DNA from: Candidatus Butyricimonas faecavium | GTDB taxonomy: Bacteria > Bacteroidota > Bacteroidia > Bacteroidales > Marinifilaceae | Direction: 5' to 3' | Assembly (NCBI GenBank): GCA_944321125.1 | Contig: CALUKD010000007.1 | Span: 62,001 to 126,000, forward strand | Length of the DNA: 64,000 nucleotides | Part shown: positions 18,231 through 26,035 of the stretch, piece by piece | How the letters are laid out: each line of letters opens with the position of its first letter | Numbering within the stretch: position 1 is the stretch's first letter | Notes under the pieces: model-generated | Database searches by the model: none | What the model saw: only the letters and a program-made list of their open reading frames with translations | What the model was told of the DNA's origin: nothing | Program-made: the position numbers and the translations under genes

Positions 18231-18809
18231 ATGAGTAGTAGAGATGATATATTGGCAAGATTGAAAAAGCATGCAGTGGATCAAGTGGAACGACCGGAGA
18301 TGACATTTGAACCGCTAGTATATTCTGATCCGCTGGAGCAGTTCAAAAAGATCATGAAGACTGTGGGAGGGAATTGTGTGGTATTGGAGGAAGGACAGGA
18401 CGTGAATGAGGTAATCCGGAGCGTGTTTCCAGAGGCGAGATCAATCGCATCGAATTTGCCGGAGGTGACGTGTGCCACGGTGAATCCCGATATGTTGGAT
18501 GATCCGCGAGAATTGAACGGTACGGATGTCGGGGTGATCCGAGGTGATTTTGGAATTTTGGAAAATGGGATGGTATGGATTAATCAACATACTCGTTATA
18601 AGGCTCTCTTTTTTATTTCCGAGGCTTTGGTGATTTTGCTTGACCGGAAGCGGTTGGTGAATAACATGCATGAGGCATATAAGCAACCCGCTTTTGATGA
18701 TTTCGAATACGGCTGTTTCATTTCCGGCCCCTCAAAGACGGCTGATATTGAACAGGCTCTGGTTGTTGGGGCACACGGGGCAAGGGCTGTGACAGTGATA
18801 TTGGAATAG
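18231..18809 (+). CDS. lutC: Lactate utilization protein C (LUD domain)
   Basis: Third LutABC subunit, 192 aa, a single LUD domain. Visible family blocks: a MSSRDDILARLKK N-terminus, an ELNGTDVGVIRGDFGILENGMVWI segment near residue 95-115, and the C-terminal SGPSKTADIEQALVVGAHGARAVTVIL, which closely follows the LutC/YkgG consensus. ATG at 18231, 49 nt after lutB. It is the end of the operon; the next gene is on the opposite strand. Confidence 0.9.
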   Translation: MSSRDDILARLKKHAVDQVERPEMTFEPLVYSDPLEQFKKIMKTVGGNCVVLEEGQDVNEVIRSVFPEARSIASNLPEVTCATVNPDMLDDPRELNGTDVGVIRGDFGILENGMVWINQHTRYKALFFISEALVILLDRKRLVNNMHEAYKQPAFDDFEYGCFISGPSKTADIEQALVVGAHGARAVTVILE

Positions 18810-18828
18810 GGGGATTTGGGGTAATCTT

Positions 18829-19071
18829 CTATTCTTCGTCTTTTTTCTTTCCTTCTTTCGAGAAGAAGAAATAAGCAATAATACACACGATCAACGGGAA
18901 CACGTAAATTAATCCCGGGGAGAAGATTGCAAAATACCACGGCATCCCCCATTCTTCATGAGCAACTATTTCCAAGGCTTTGTAGCCTACGTGAACAATT
19001 CCGATAGAGAGGAAAGCAACGGCGGCAATTCCGAATAATTTCTGATTTTTGGCAGCTTTTGTTTTATCCAT
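18829..19071 (-). CDS. Small two-helix membrane protein, unknown
   Basis: I do not recognise the family. This 80-aa protein has two clear transmembrane helices (LFGIAAVAFLSIGIVHVGYKAL and FSPGLIYVFPLIVCIIAYFFF) separated by an HEEWGMPWYF loop, with basic and acidic tails. It could be a small subunit accompanying the neighbouring transporter, whose gene is 103 nt upstream in the same orientation, but the long inverted repeat between them could end the transporter transcript. Confidence 0.65.
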   Translation of the reverse strand: MDKTKAAKNQKLFGIAAVAFLSIGIVHVGYKALEIVAHEEWGMPWYFAIFSPGLIYVFPLIVCIIAYFFFSKEGKKKDEE

Positions 19072-19111
19072 AATTTGATTCGCCTACGGTGAGTAACTGG
19101 TTATTGGTTGT

Positions 19112-19170
19112 AAGTTGCAGGTTTGCAAATTGCAGGTTCGAAAAACTTGTAACCTGCAAACCTGTAACTT
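19112..19170. repeat. 27-bp imperfect inverted repeat (GCAGGTTTGCA family)
   Basis: Arms at 19112-19138 and 19144-19170 match at 22 of 27 positions around a 5-nt loop. It sits directly after the stop of the sugar transporter (minus strand) and can act as its terminator. Related AACCTGTAAC words occur at about 10529-10545 and 16008-16026. Confidence 0.6.
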
Positions 19171-19174
19171 TTAG

Positions 19175-20449
19175 CTATTTTTTATAAAGATGTTTGATTC
19201 CAACCCGGTGTCCGGCTACCGCAAAATACAAGATGAATAGGTAGCAAGGCAACATCATCCAGTAAGCTCCTTGGTATCCCATGGAAGTGGTCAGAGAACC
19301 GTATAACATCGGAAGTAAAGCTCCCCCGGCAATGGCCATGATAAGCAGGGCCGATCCGGTCTTCGTGTGACGTCCCAACCCGAATATGGCAAGCGGGAAG
19401 ATGGCGGGCCACATGAGGGAGTTGGCCAAACTTAACAGGGTCAAGCACCAAATGGAGGTGTCTCCCGGCAACATGACGGTACAAATACCAAGGATCACTC
19501 CCAAAGTAGCACAGCATGCGAGGGCTTTTTCCTGACTGATGTATTTCGGGATGGCGATGATTCCGATAATGTAACCGACAATCATGGCGATCATGCCGTA
19601 AGTCGGGAATATGCGGGCGGTGTCCATGTCCATTTTCATGGATTGGGCGTAACCGATAATCGTGTCGATTGCAATTACTTCAACTCCCACGTACAAGAAT
19701 AAGGTAATAATTCCGATCCATAGGTGAGGAAAACTGAATATGCTTGACTTTCCGCCGTGTTGTAGGCTGCCTTCCTCTTCTTCTGGGTCTTCGATTTGGG
19801 GAAGCGGGGAAAAACGAACGAATAGTGCCAGCACGATAAGCGATACCATGATTACGATGTAAGGTATGATAGATTTGGAGGCTAAGAAGTCGAGCTCTGC
19901 GGCTTTTTGTACGGCATCCATTGTTTGTAATTTTGCCTCAAGTAAGTCGATGTCTTTTAGCATAATTGATCCGAGGATTAACGGACTGATGGCACCGGCC
20001 ACTTTGTTACAGATACCCATGATACTCACGCGTTGAGCCGCACTTTCGGCGGGGCCAAGTTCGATCACGTAAGGGTTGGATGCAGTCTGAAGCACGGATA
20101 GTCCCGTACCCATGATGAATAATCCAAATAGGAATAATCCGTAGGTGCGGGTCGTGGCGGCTGGGATGAACAGTAACGCTCCGACGGCCATCACGAGAAG
20201 ACCGAGCATCATACCGTTCTTGTATCCTGTTTTCCGTAGTACCCAGGATGAGGGCAATGCCATGACGAAATAAGCGATATAGAAAGCGAAAGTTACGAGA
20301 TAACCCTGCCATTCATGTTGCAGTTCGCAGGCGATTTTAAGGTAAGGGATCAAGGTGGCATTTAACCACGTGACGAACCCGAAGATAAAGAAGAGGATAC
20401 CGATAATGATAATCCCCATACTGTAAGAATTTTTCTTTTGTTCCATCAT
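19175..20449 (-). CDS. Sugar MFS transporter, FHS family (fucose/glucose/galactose:H+ symporter type)
   Basis: Inner-membrane sugar/proton symporter, 424 aa with 12 predicted helices. Family features: GILFFIFGFVTWLNATLIPYLK in helix 1, FYIAYFVMALPSSWVLRKTGYK after helix 2, the TASNPYVIELGP motif near residue 125, and a C-half repeat beginning near HLWIGIITLFLYVGVEVIA. These place it with FucP/GluP-type carriers; the exact sugar cannot be read from sequence. A minus-strand -7 element TAACTTTG lies at 20497-20504. No sugar-catabolic genes are adjacent. Confidence 0.88.
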   Translation of the reverse strand: MMEQKKNSYSMGIIIIGILFFIFGFVTWLNATLIPYLKIACELQHEWQGYLVTFAFYIAYFVMALPSSWVLRKTGYKNGMMLGLLVMAVGALLFIPAATTRTYGLFLFGLFIMGTGLSVLQTASNPYVIELGPAESAAQRVSIMGICNKVAGAISPLILGSIMLKDIDLLEAKLQTMDAVQKAAELDFLASKSIIPYIVIMVSLIVLALFVRFSPLPQIEDPEEEEGSLQHGGKSSIFSFPHLWIGIITLFLYVGVEVIAIDTIIGYAQSMKMDMDTARIFPTYGMIAMIVGYIIGIIAIPKYISQEKALACCATLGVILGICTVMLPGDTSIWCLTLLSLANSLMWPAIFPLAIFGLGRHTKTGSALLIMAIAGGALLPMLYGSLTTSMGYQGAYWMMLPCYLFILYFAVAGHRVGIKHLYKK

Positions 20450-20891
20450 CTTTTCGTTAAAATATACATAAACACGTAAACACTTTCAAGAGTTCACAAA
20501 GTTATTAATTTTTGCTAATGATGGATGAAATTAGGGAAAATTATTCGTGATGGATATTTTAATGTCTTCCGGGGGAGGGCTAGGTGGTAGAAAGGTGTTA
20601 CCGGATGAATAAAAAGGAGGCTGTCTCTTTATTTTTTAGAATATGTTTCTTATGCTTTGTGAAACCTTTGAACTATACTTGAAAAACCTCATGTAATTAT
20701 ATAAACATATCTTTTCAGTTAGCTAATATACTATATGATATGTCTTACTTGCAAGTATAATTTTAGTAAAAATCAATTTAATCGAAGGTGAATGCAAGAT
20801 GAATGCTTCGTGGTCTAAATGAACTATCAATAAACTCTCAAGAAAGTAATAATTAAATATGGCTTAAAGCTAGAGTAATACCAGTCTTTTA

Positions 20892-21048
20892 CTAAGGTAA
20901 TAATCTCCCCGTGTCCTTTCATCACCCTTTTCTCGCCCTTTCATAGCCCATTGTCAATATACCGGGAAGGGGGAGGAACAGTTGTGATGTGGGGAACGAG
21001 AGATTATTAGGGATATAAAACTATGGGATGACGATGGTATTACCTTAG
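20892..21048. repeat. 157-bp imperfect inverted repeat
   Basis: The outer arms CTAAGGTAATA (20892-20902) and TATTACCTTAG (21038-21048) are perfect over 11 bp. Inside, CTCCCC pairs with GGGGA, and CATCACCCTTT faces a GAAGGGGGAGG...GTGATG stretch. The whole looks like a MITE remnant or a structured RNA. Confidence 0.45.
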
Positions 21049-21157
21049 GAAAATTTACGTTATTCGGAGGAGATATTGGGGAACCGTTTTAAAATTGTGG
21101 ACGTTAATTCGAGGAGGAAGTAAGGACTCGTTTTTCGGATTAAAATGGATTTTTGAA

Positions 21158-21206
21158 TTGTTACATTGAAAAAAAATTTATACCTTGTCAACTCATTTTG
21201 ACAAGG
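21158..21206 (+). promoter_or_regulatory. Probable promoter with overlapping dyad before the aminopeptidase gene
   Basis: TTG (21158-21160), 20 nt, then TACCTTG (21181-21187) approximates the Bacteroidetes promoter with one T short in the -7 box. A perfect dyad CCTTGTCAA-n6-TTGACAAGG (21183-21206) overlaps the expected start site, 23 nt before the ATG, so it could be an operator or a 5' hairpin. Confidence 0.45.
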
Positions 21207-21228
21207 AAAATTAATCATTAAATAAATA

Positions 21229-22626
21229 ATGAATATGTTTGATAAAAGCGTGTATGTAAATAGAAGAAAGCAACTTATCGACAAGATGAGTGGCGGCTTA
21301 GTATTGATACTGGGTAATGAGGAGGCTCCTGCGAATTATCCGTCTAACACGTATAAATTCCGTCAGGATAGTTCTTTCCTTTATTTCTTTGGATTGAATA
21401 TGCCCGGGTTTGCCGGGTTGATGGACGTGGATTCCGGGGAAGTTTGCCTGTATGGAAACGACGTGGATATGGACGATATTATCTGGATGGGACCCCAACC
21501 GAGCGTGAGGGATTTGGCTGCCAGCGTGGGCGTGACTTGTTCTGCTCCTTTCGGTAAACTGGCCGAGGCTTTGAAAGAAGCTATCAGCCAAGGACGCAAG
21601 ATTCATTTCTTACCGCCTTATCGTTATCACAACATGTTGTTGTTGGAAGATTTGCTGGGTATTCACCACTCGCTGATCAAGAGTTATTCTTCTTTGGAAT
21701 TAATCAAGGCAGTGGTGGCTTTGCGTTCCGTGAAAGAGGATTGCGAGATCGAGCAAATTAACTTGGCTTGTAACATTGGTTACGAAATGCATGTGGCTGC
21801 CATGAAACATGCCTTGCCTGGACAAAAAGAGCAATATATTGCCGGGTTGATCGAAGGAATTGCCGCCTCTTACGGAAGTCTGGTTTCTTTTCCAGTGATT
21901 CTTTCCCAAAATGGCGAGACATTACATAATCACGACCACAGTAAGACATTGACCGTGGGACGAATGATGCTGACGGATGCCGGGGCGGAGAATAATATGA
22001 ATTATTGTTCCGATTTTACCCGTACGGTTCCCGTGGGCGGACGTTTCGATCAACGTCAGAAAGATATATATAATATTGTATTGGCTTGTAACAACAAGGC
22101 GATGGAGATTGCCCGTCCGGGAGTGACGTATCAGTACGTGCATCTGGAAGTATGCAAAATTCTGGCTCAAGGATTGAAAGACCTTGGTTTGATGAAAGGT
22201 GACGTGAATGCTGCTGTGGCAGCCGGGGCTCATGCTTTGTTCATGCCTCACGGGTTAGGTCACATGATGGGACTTGACGTGCATGATATGGAGGATTTGG
22301 GACAAATTTACGTGGGGTATGATGACGAGACTCGTCCAATCAATCAGTTTGGTACTTCTTCTTTACGTATGGGGCGTAAGTTGCAACCGGGATTCGTGGT
22401 TACTGATGAGCCGGGTTGTTATTTCATCCCTGCTTTGATTGACCAATGGAGAGAACAAGGATTACACAAGGAATTTTTGGTATATGACAAGATCGAGACC
22501 TATAAAGACTTTGGTGGTATCCGTTTGGAAGATGATATTTTGATCACGGAGAACGGGTGTAAATGTATGGGTGACCGTCGGGCGCCGATTACGGTAGAAG
22601 AGGTGGAAAATACGATAAATGGATAA
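21229..22626 (+). CDS. Xaa-Pro aminopeptidase (M24B, PepP-like)
   Basis: Dinuclear metallo-aminopeptidase releasing N-terminal residues before proline, 465 aa. The N-terminal creatinase-like domain (residues 1-170) includes SSFLYFFGLNMPGF. The catalytic pita-bread domain shows the metal ligands: Asp in LTDAGAENNMNYCSDFTRT (two Asp), His in HGLGHMMGLDVHD, Glu in VTDEPGCYF, and Glu in GGIRLEDDILIT. Starts at 21229 (MNMFDK) or ATG 21235. It is probably cytoplasmic, as there is no signal peptide. dnaN follows after 17 nt, so they may share a transcript. Confidence 0.93.
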   Translation: MNMFDKSVYVNRRKQLIDKMSGGLVLILGNEEAPANYPSNTYKFRQDSSFLYFFGLNMPGFAGLMDVDSGEVCLYGNDVDMDDIIWMGPQPSVRDLAASVGVTCSAPFGKLAEALKEAISQGRKIHFLPPYRYHNMLLLEDLLGIHHSLIKSYSSLELIKAVVALRSVKEDCEIEQINLACNIGYEMHVAAMKHALPGQKEQYIAGLIEGIAASYGSLVSFPVILSQNGETLHNHDHSKTLTVGRMMLTDAGAENNMNYCSDFTRTVPVGGRFDQRQKDIYNIVLACNNKAMEIARPGVTYQYVHLEVCKILAQGLKDLGLMKGDVNAAVAAGAHALFMPHGLGHMMGLDVHDMEDLGQIYVGYDDETRPINQFGTSSLRMGRKLQPGFVVTDEPGCYFIPALIDQWREQGLHKEFLVYDKIETYKDFGGIRLEDDILITENGCKCMGDRRAPITVEEVENTING

Positions 22627-22643
22627 AATTATAAAGAGCAGAT

Positions 22644-23768
22644 ATGAAATTCGTTGTATCAAGTAGTAGTTTTTTGATGCGGTTGCAGGCCGTGAGTAAG
22701 GTGATTAGTGGAAAACCTGCACAACCGATTCTGGATAATATTTTGTTGGTCGCCAAAGACGATATGTTGTATGCTACGGCATCCGACAAGGAAACGACGA
22801 TGGAGGCCAAGATCGAATTGGATAACTTGGAAACTCCGGGAAGTATTACGATCCCGGCGAAGTTGTTACTGGATATTTTGAAAGAGTTCCCGGAACAACC
22901 CTTGACGTTTGATATTAACACGGGAACAAATGAGGTGAAGATTATCTCGGACAAAGGAGAGTTTTCCGTGCCGGGAGAGAGTGCCGAGGATTACCCGATA
23001 CAATCCGGAATGGACGAGAGTGTGAACACGATAGCAACGAATTGCGGTATGTTATTGGAGGGAATTACCCGCACGGTTTTTGCCACGGCGAATGATGATT
23101 TGCGTCCGGTGATGAATTGTATCCTGATGGAGATGGGACCGGAAAATTTCACATTCGTGGCTTCGGATGCTCATAAGTTAGTGCGTTACAAACGTTTTGA
23201 CGCCAAGACGGACGGGGATCAGTTTGCATTGATCCTGCCGAAGAAACCGTCTTTGTTGTTAAAGAATATATTACCGAAGGATGATAGCGAGTTGCGTTTA
23301 CAATTCAACGAGAAAATGGCTTGCTTTACGTTCGGAAATTACAAGATGATTTGTACGTTGGTGGAAGGACGTTTCCCGAACTATAATTCTGTGATCCCGC
23401 AAAATAATCCCAAAAAGATTATTATAGAGAAGAAGGAGTTGTATAATTCGTTGAGACGGGTTTCCGTGATGGCAAACCAAGCTAGTAATTTGGTAAAGTT
23501 TGACTTGAGTAACGGAACGATCGTGATTTCCGCCCAAGATGTGGATTATGCTATGTCTGGACACGAAACAATTACTTGTCAATACGAGGGAGAAGAGATG
23601 GCCATTGGGTTTAAGTCTCCTTTTGTACAAGAGATATTATCCAACCTCAACACGGAATCTCTGGTATTGGAATTGTCCGATCCGAGTCGTCCGGGATTGT
23701 TCTTGCCTTACGAGAGTGATAACGAGAACGAGGATTTGTTGATGTTGTTGATGCCGATGATGGTTTAA
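22644..23768 (+). CDS. dnaN: DNA polymerase III beta subunit (sliding clamp)
   Basis: Ring-shaped processivity clamp, 374 aa, with three repeated clamp domains (about 1-120, 125-245, 250-374). Family segments visible: PILDNILLVAKDDMLYATASDKETT, DLRPVMNCILMEM, DAHKLVRYKR, and the C-terminal clamp ending VLELSDPSRPGLFLPYE with LMLLMPMMV, the classic hydrophobic C-terminus. ATG at 22644. It is not next to dnaA; it lies between an aminopeptidase gene and an exonuclease gene. Its stop codon is buried in a 20-bp perfect hairpin. Confidence 0.96.
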   Translation: MKFVVSSSSFLMRLQAVSKVISGKPAQPILDNILLVAKDDMLYATASDKETTMEAKIELDNLETPGSITIPAKLLLDILKEFPEQPLTFDINTGTNEVKIISDKGEFSVPGESAEDYPIQSGMDESVNTIATNCGMLLEGITRTVFATANDDLRPVMNCILMEMGPENFTFVASDAHKLVRYKRFDAKTDGDQFALILPKKPSLLLKNILPKDDSELRLQFNEKMACFTFGNYKMICTLVEGRFPNYNSVIPQNNPKKIIIEKKELYNSLRRVSVMANQASNLVKFDLSNGTIVISAQDVDYAMSGHETITCQYEGEEMAIGFKSPFVQEILSNLNTESLVLELSDPSRPGLFLPYESDNENEDLLMLLMPMMV

Positions 23769-23803
23769 TCAGTAAGGCGAAAATTTCGCCTTACTGATTA
23801 AAC
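23763..23803 (+). terminator. 20-bp perfect hairpin overlapping the dnaN stop codon
   Basis: The arms GTTTAATCAGTAAGGCGAAA (23763-23782) and its exact reverse complement (23784-23803) are separated by one A. The TAA stop of dnaN is at 23766-23768, inside the left arm. There is no T-tract after it, so it may act as an mRNA 3' stabiliser or a rho-independent-like stop. A heptamer repeat follows. Confidence 0.6.
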
Positions 23804-23804
23804 T

Positions 23805-23914
23805 AATTTAAAATTTAGAGTTTAGAATTTAGAATGAATAAACTACCTCTCTAACTCTCTTTGTGTAGGGGGAGACTGTGGGATAATCTAAAGTCTAAAA
23901 TCATTAAATCTAAA
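23805..23914. repeat. Heptamer-periodic inverted repeat (dnaN-exonuclease gap)
   Basis: The left arm is AATTTAA, AATTTAG, AGTTTAG, AATTTAG (23805-23832). The right arm is AATCTAA, AGTCTAA, AATCATTA, AATCTAA (about 23885-23913), its approximate reverse complement, around a loop with CCTCTCTAACTCTC and GGGGGAGACTGTGGG. It is the clearest two-armed example outside the nuo operon. Confidence 0.65.
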
Positions 23915-23925
23915 ATGAATAAGTT

Positions 23926-24702
23926 TTGGAATTAAAATTGACTAGCCCGATTGTGTTCTTTGATTTGGAGACTACGGGTATTAATATCGCGAAGGACAAG
24001 ATTGTGGAGATTTCTGTTTTGAAGGTGATGCCTAACGGGAAAGAAGAACAGAAAACGATCCGGGTGAATCCGGAGATGCATATACCGGAACAGGCGTCTG
24101 CCATTCACGGAATTTATGATGATGATGTGAAGAATTGTCCGACGTTTAAAGAGATCGCCAAGGATTTGGCACGTTTTATCGAGGGGTGTGATCTGGGAGG
24201 ATATAACTCGAATCGTTTTGATATTCCATTACTGGCAGAGGAATTTTTGCGTGTGGACGTGGATTTTGATATGCGAAAACGAAAGTTCGTGGATGTACAA
24301 ACGATTTTTCACAAGATGGAGCAACGTACGTTAAGTGCGGCGTATCGTTTTTATTGTAACAAGAATTTGGAAGATGCTCATACGGCAGCTGCCGACACAA
24401 CGGCTACCTATGAGGTGTTGAAAGCCCAATTGGATCGCTATAGTGACACATTGGAGAACGATATTACTTTCTTGAGCAAGTTTTCAACACAGAATAACAC
24501 GGCTGATTTTGCCGGATTTATCATCTATAACGAAGAGGGTGTAGAGGTATTTAATTTCGGGAAGAATAAAGGAGTTCCCGTGGTGAAAGTACTGAAAGAA
24601 CAACCCGGTTATTTTGCGTGGATGTTGAATGGGGAGTTCCCGTTGTACACGAAAAAAATTTTAACCGAAATACGTTTGAGAACGGCGGGTTTGGTGAAAT
24701 AG
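23926..24702 (+). CDS. DEDDh 3'-5' exonuclease (DnaQ/Pol III epsilon-like)
   Basis: Proofreading-type exonuclease, 258 aa. The catalytic motifs are present: ExoI FFDLETTG (Asp14, Glu16 numbering from this start), ExoII GYNSNRFDIPLL, and ExoIII DAHTAAADTTATYEVL, with the general-base His and last Asp. The C-terminal 90 residues carry an extra domain common in Bacteroidetes homologues (FNFGKNKGVPVVKVLKEQPGYFAWMLNGEFP). The only start giving the full N-terminal beta strand is TTG at 23926; a nearby ATG at 23915 is in another frame and stops at once. Follows dnaN. Confidence 0.88.
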   Translation: MELKLTSPIVFFDLETTGINIAKDKIVEISVLKVMPNGKEEQKTIRVNPEMHIPEQASAIHGIYDDDVKNCPTFKEIAKDLARFIEGCDLGGYNSNRFDIPLLAEEFLRVDVDFDMRKRKFVDVQTIFHKMEQRTLSAAYRFYCNKNLEDAHTAAADTTATYEVLKAQLDRYSDTLENDITFLSKFSTQNNTADFAGFIIYNEEGVEVFNFGKNKGVPVVKVLKEQPGYFAWMLNGEFPLYTKKILTEIRLRTAGLVK

Positions 24703-24729
24703 GATTATCATTTATTTTAAATATGGTGA

Positions 24730-24765
24730 ATAAAAGGGGAAAATTGTGAAGTTTTCCCCTTTTAT
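24730..24765 (+). terminator. Terminator after the exonuclease gene
   Basis: AAAAGGGGAAAA (24732-24743) pairs perfectly with TTTTCCCCTTTT (24752-24763) around an 8-nt loop, starting 29 nt after the stop. The right arm supplies the T-run. Confidence 0.75.
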
Positions 24766-24910
24766 CTGTTTTATCCATAACATACAACTTTGTTTTTTTA
24801 TTTCCGTATACAAGTCAGATTCATTGGTCGGTAGGATGGTTAGGGGAGTGCATGGAGTCGAGGGGAGGAACTCTAATTATAAGATTATTTGTTAAAATGT
24901 TCCGTATGGT

Positions 24911-26026
24911 ATGTCCATAGGTATGTGGCTTAGCGATAGAATGAAAATGATTTATAATAAATTAAGAAGTTTGTTTATGGGATTTAAATGGATGGTTTAT
25001 GTTGCACTTGTCCTTTTATGGAGTGGCTGCAAAGGGAAAAAGGATAACACGTATCAGGATATTGTACGTCCTGTAAGGGTGGTAAACGTGGAGTCGTTAG
25101 GGGCTATCAATAAGTTATATACGGGCGTTGTGGAGGCCGAGGAGTATAGTAATCTGGCGTTTAAATTATCGGGGCCGCTGATTGCGATGAATGTGGATGA
25201 GGGGCAGAAGGTGAAAAAGGGACAGGTGGTTGCGGCGGTTGACCCGTTGGATTATCGCTTGCAATTCGAGGCTAACAAAGCGGCTTATTTAACGGCTAAA
25301 TCACAGTTGGAACGTAACAAGAGATTGCTTTCCATGCAGGCGATTTCACAGCAGGAGTACGAGATTGCCGAAGCAAATTATATAAGAGGTAAATCGGCTT
25401 ACGAGATATCTGCAAACACCTTGGAAGATACGAAGTTAAGGGCTCCATTTGACGGGTTTGTGGAAAGAAAGTTCGTGGAGAATTTCCAGAAGGTTAATCC
25501 GGGCGAGTCTATTATCAAATTGGTTAACCCGAATAAATTAGCGGTGAGTTTTACGTTGCCGGAGACAAGTGTTGACCTGACCCGTACGCCCATGATGGTG
25601 ACCGTGGAGTTTGACACCTACAAGGGGATATGGTTTAAGGCGAAGGTGAAAGAATTTATCGATGCCTCTCCCGATGGTACGGGTATTCCGGTGAAGTTGG
25701 TGATTGACGATTCCCGGTTTTCAAGGGATAAGCATAATATATATCCCGGTTTTTCCTGTAAAGTAAATTTAAAGATTGAGACCCCGGTAGAGGATAGTTA
25801 TATTGTACCAATGAGTGCTTTGTTCCAAAATCCGACCACGAATGAGACGAGTGTTTGGGTATATGATCCGAAGACGGAGACTGTGGTTAGCCGTACCGTG
25901 GAGATCGGGCAGTTATTCGGGAATGATAAAATAATGGTGCATAAGGGGCTCACGAATGAGGATACGATTGTCGTGGCGGGAGCGAATTATATAACGGAAG
26001 GTCAAAAGGTGAAGTTGCTTAAATAG
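24911..26026 (+). CDS. RND efflux periplasmic adaptor (HlyD/MFP family) lipoprotein
   Basis: Membrane-fusion protein that links the RND pump to TolC across the periplasm. The lipobox VLLWSGC marks a lipoprotein. The first ATG is 24911, but the signal sequence fits better from ATG 24941 or 24977 (MGFKWMVYVALVLLWSGC). The lipoyl half (FKLSGPLIAMNVDEGQKVKKGQVVAAVDP) is followed by an alpha-hairpin (about residues 110-165), a second lipoyl half (KLRAPFDGFVERKFVE), and beta-barrel and proximal domains. It is the first gene of a three-gene efflux operon, 9 nt before the pump gene. Confidence 0.9.
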   Translation: MSIGMWLSDRMKMIYNKLRSLFMGFKWMVYVALVLLWSGCKGKKDNTYQDIVRPVRVVNVESLGAINKLYTGVVEAEEYSNLAFKLSGPLIAMNVDEGQKVKKGQVVAAVDPLDYRLQFEANKAAYLTAKSQLERNKRLLSMQAISQQEYEIAEANYIRGKSAYEISANTLEDTKLRAPFDGFVERKFVENFQKVNPGESIIKLVNPNKLAVSFTLPETSVDLTRTPMMVTVEFDTYKGIWFKAKVKEFIDASPDGTGIPVKLVIDDSRFSRDKHNIYPGFSCKVNLKIETPVEDSYIVPMSALFQNPTTNETSVWVYDPKTETVVSRTVEIGQLFGNDKIMVHKGLTNEDTIVVAGANYITEGQKVKLLK

Positions 26027-26035
26027 GTTGATATT

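Larger units (their letters stand above)
20450..21228. other. Large non-coding region with nested inverted repeats
   Basis: A 779-bp divergent intergenic region with no credible ORF. It holds the -7 element for the transporter, nested inverted repeats at 20674-20759 (TATACTTG/CAAGTATA outside, ACATATC/GATATGT inside), a larger one at 20892-21048, and the dyad at 21183-21206 just before the aminopeptidase gene. Confidence 0.6.

Noticed and set aside
20600-20640. AAAAAGGAGGCTGTCTCTTTATTTTTT resembling an IS end or terminator
   Set aside because: There is no transposase, no partner end nearby, and no gene that would use it as terminator; only a vague resemblance.
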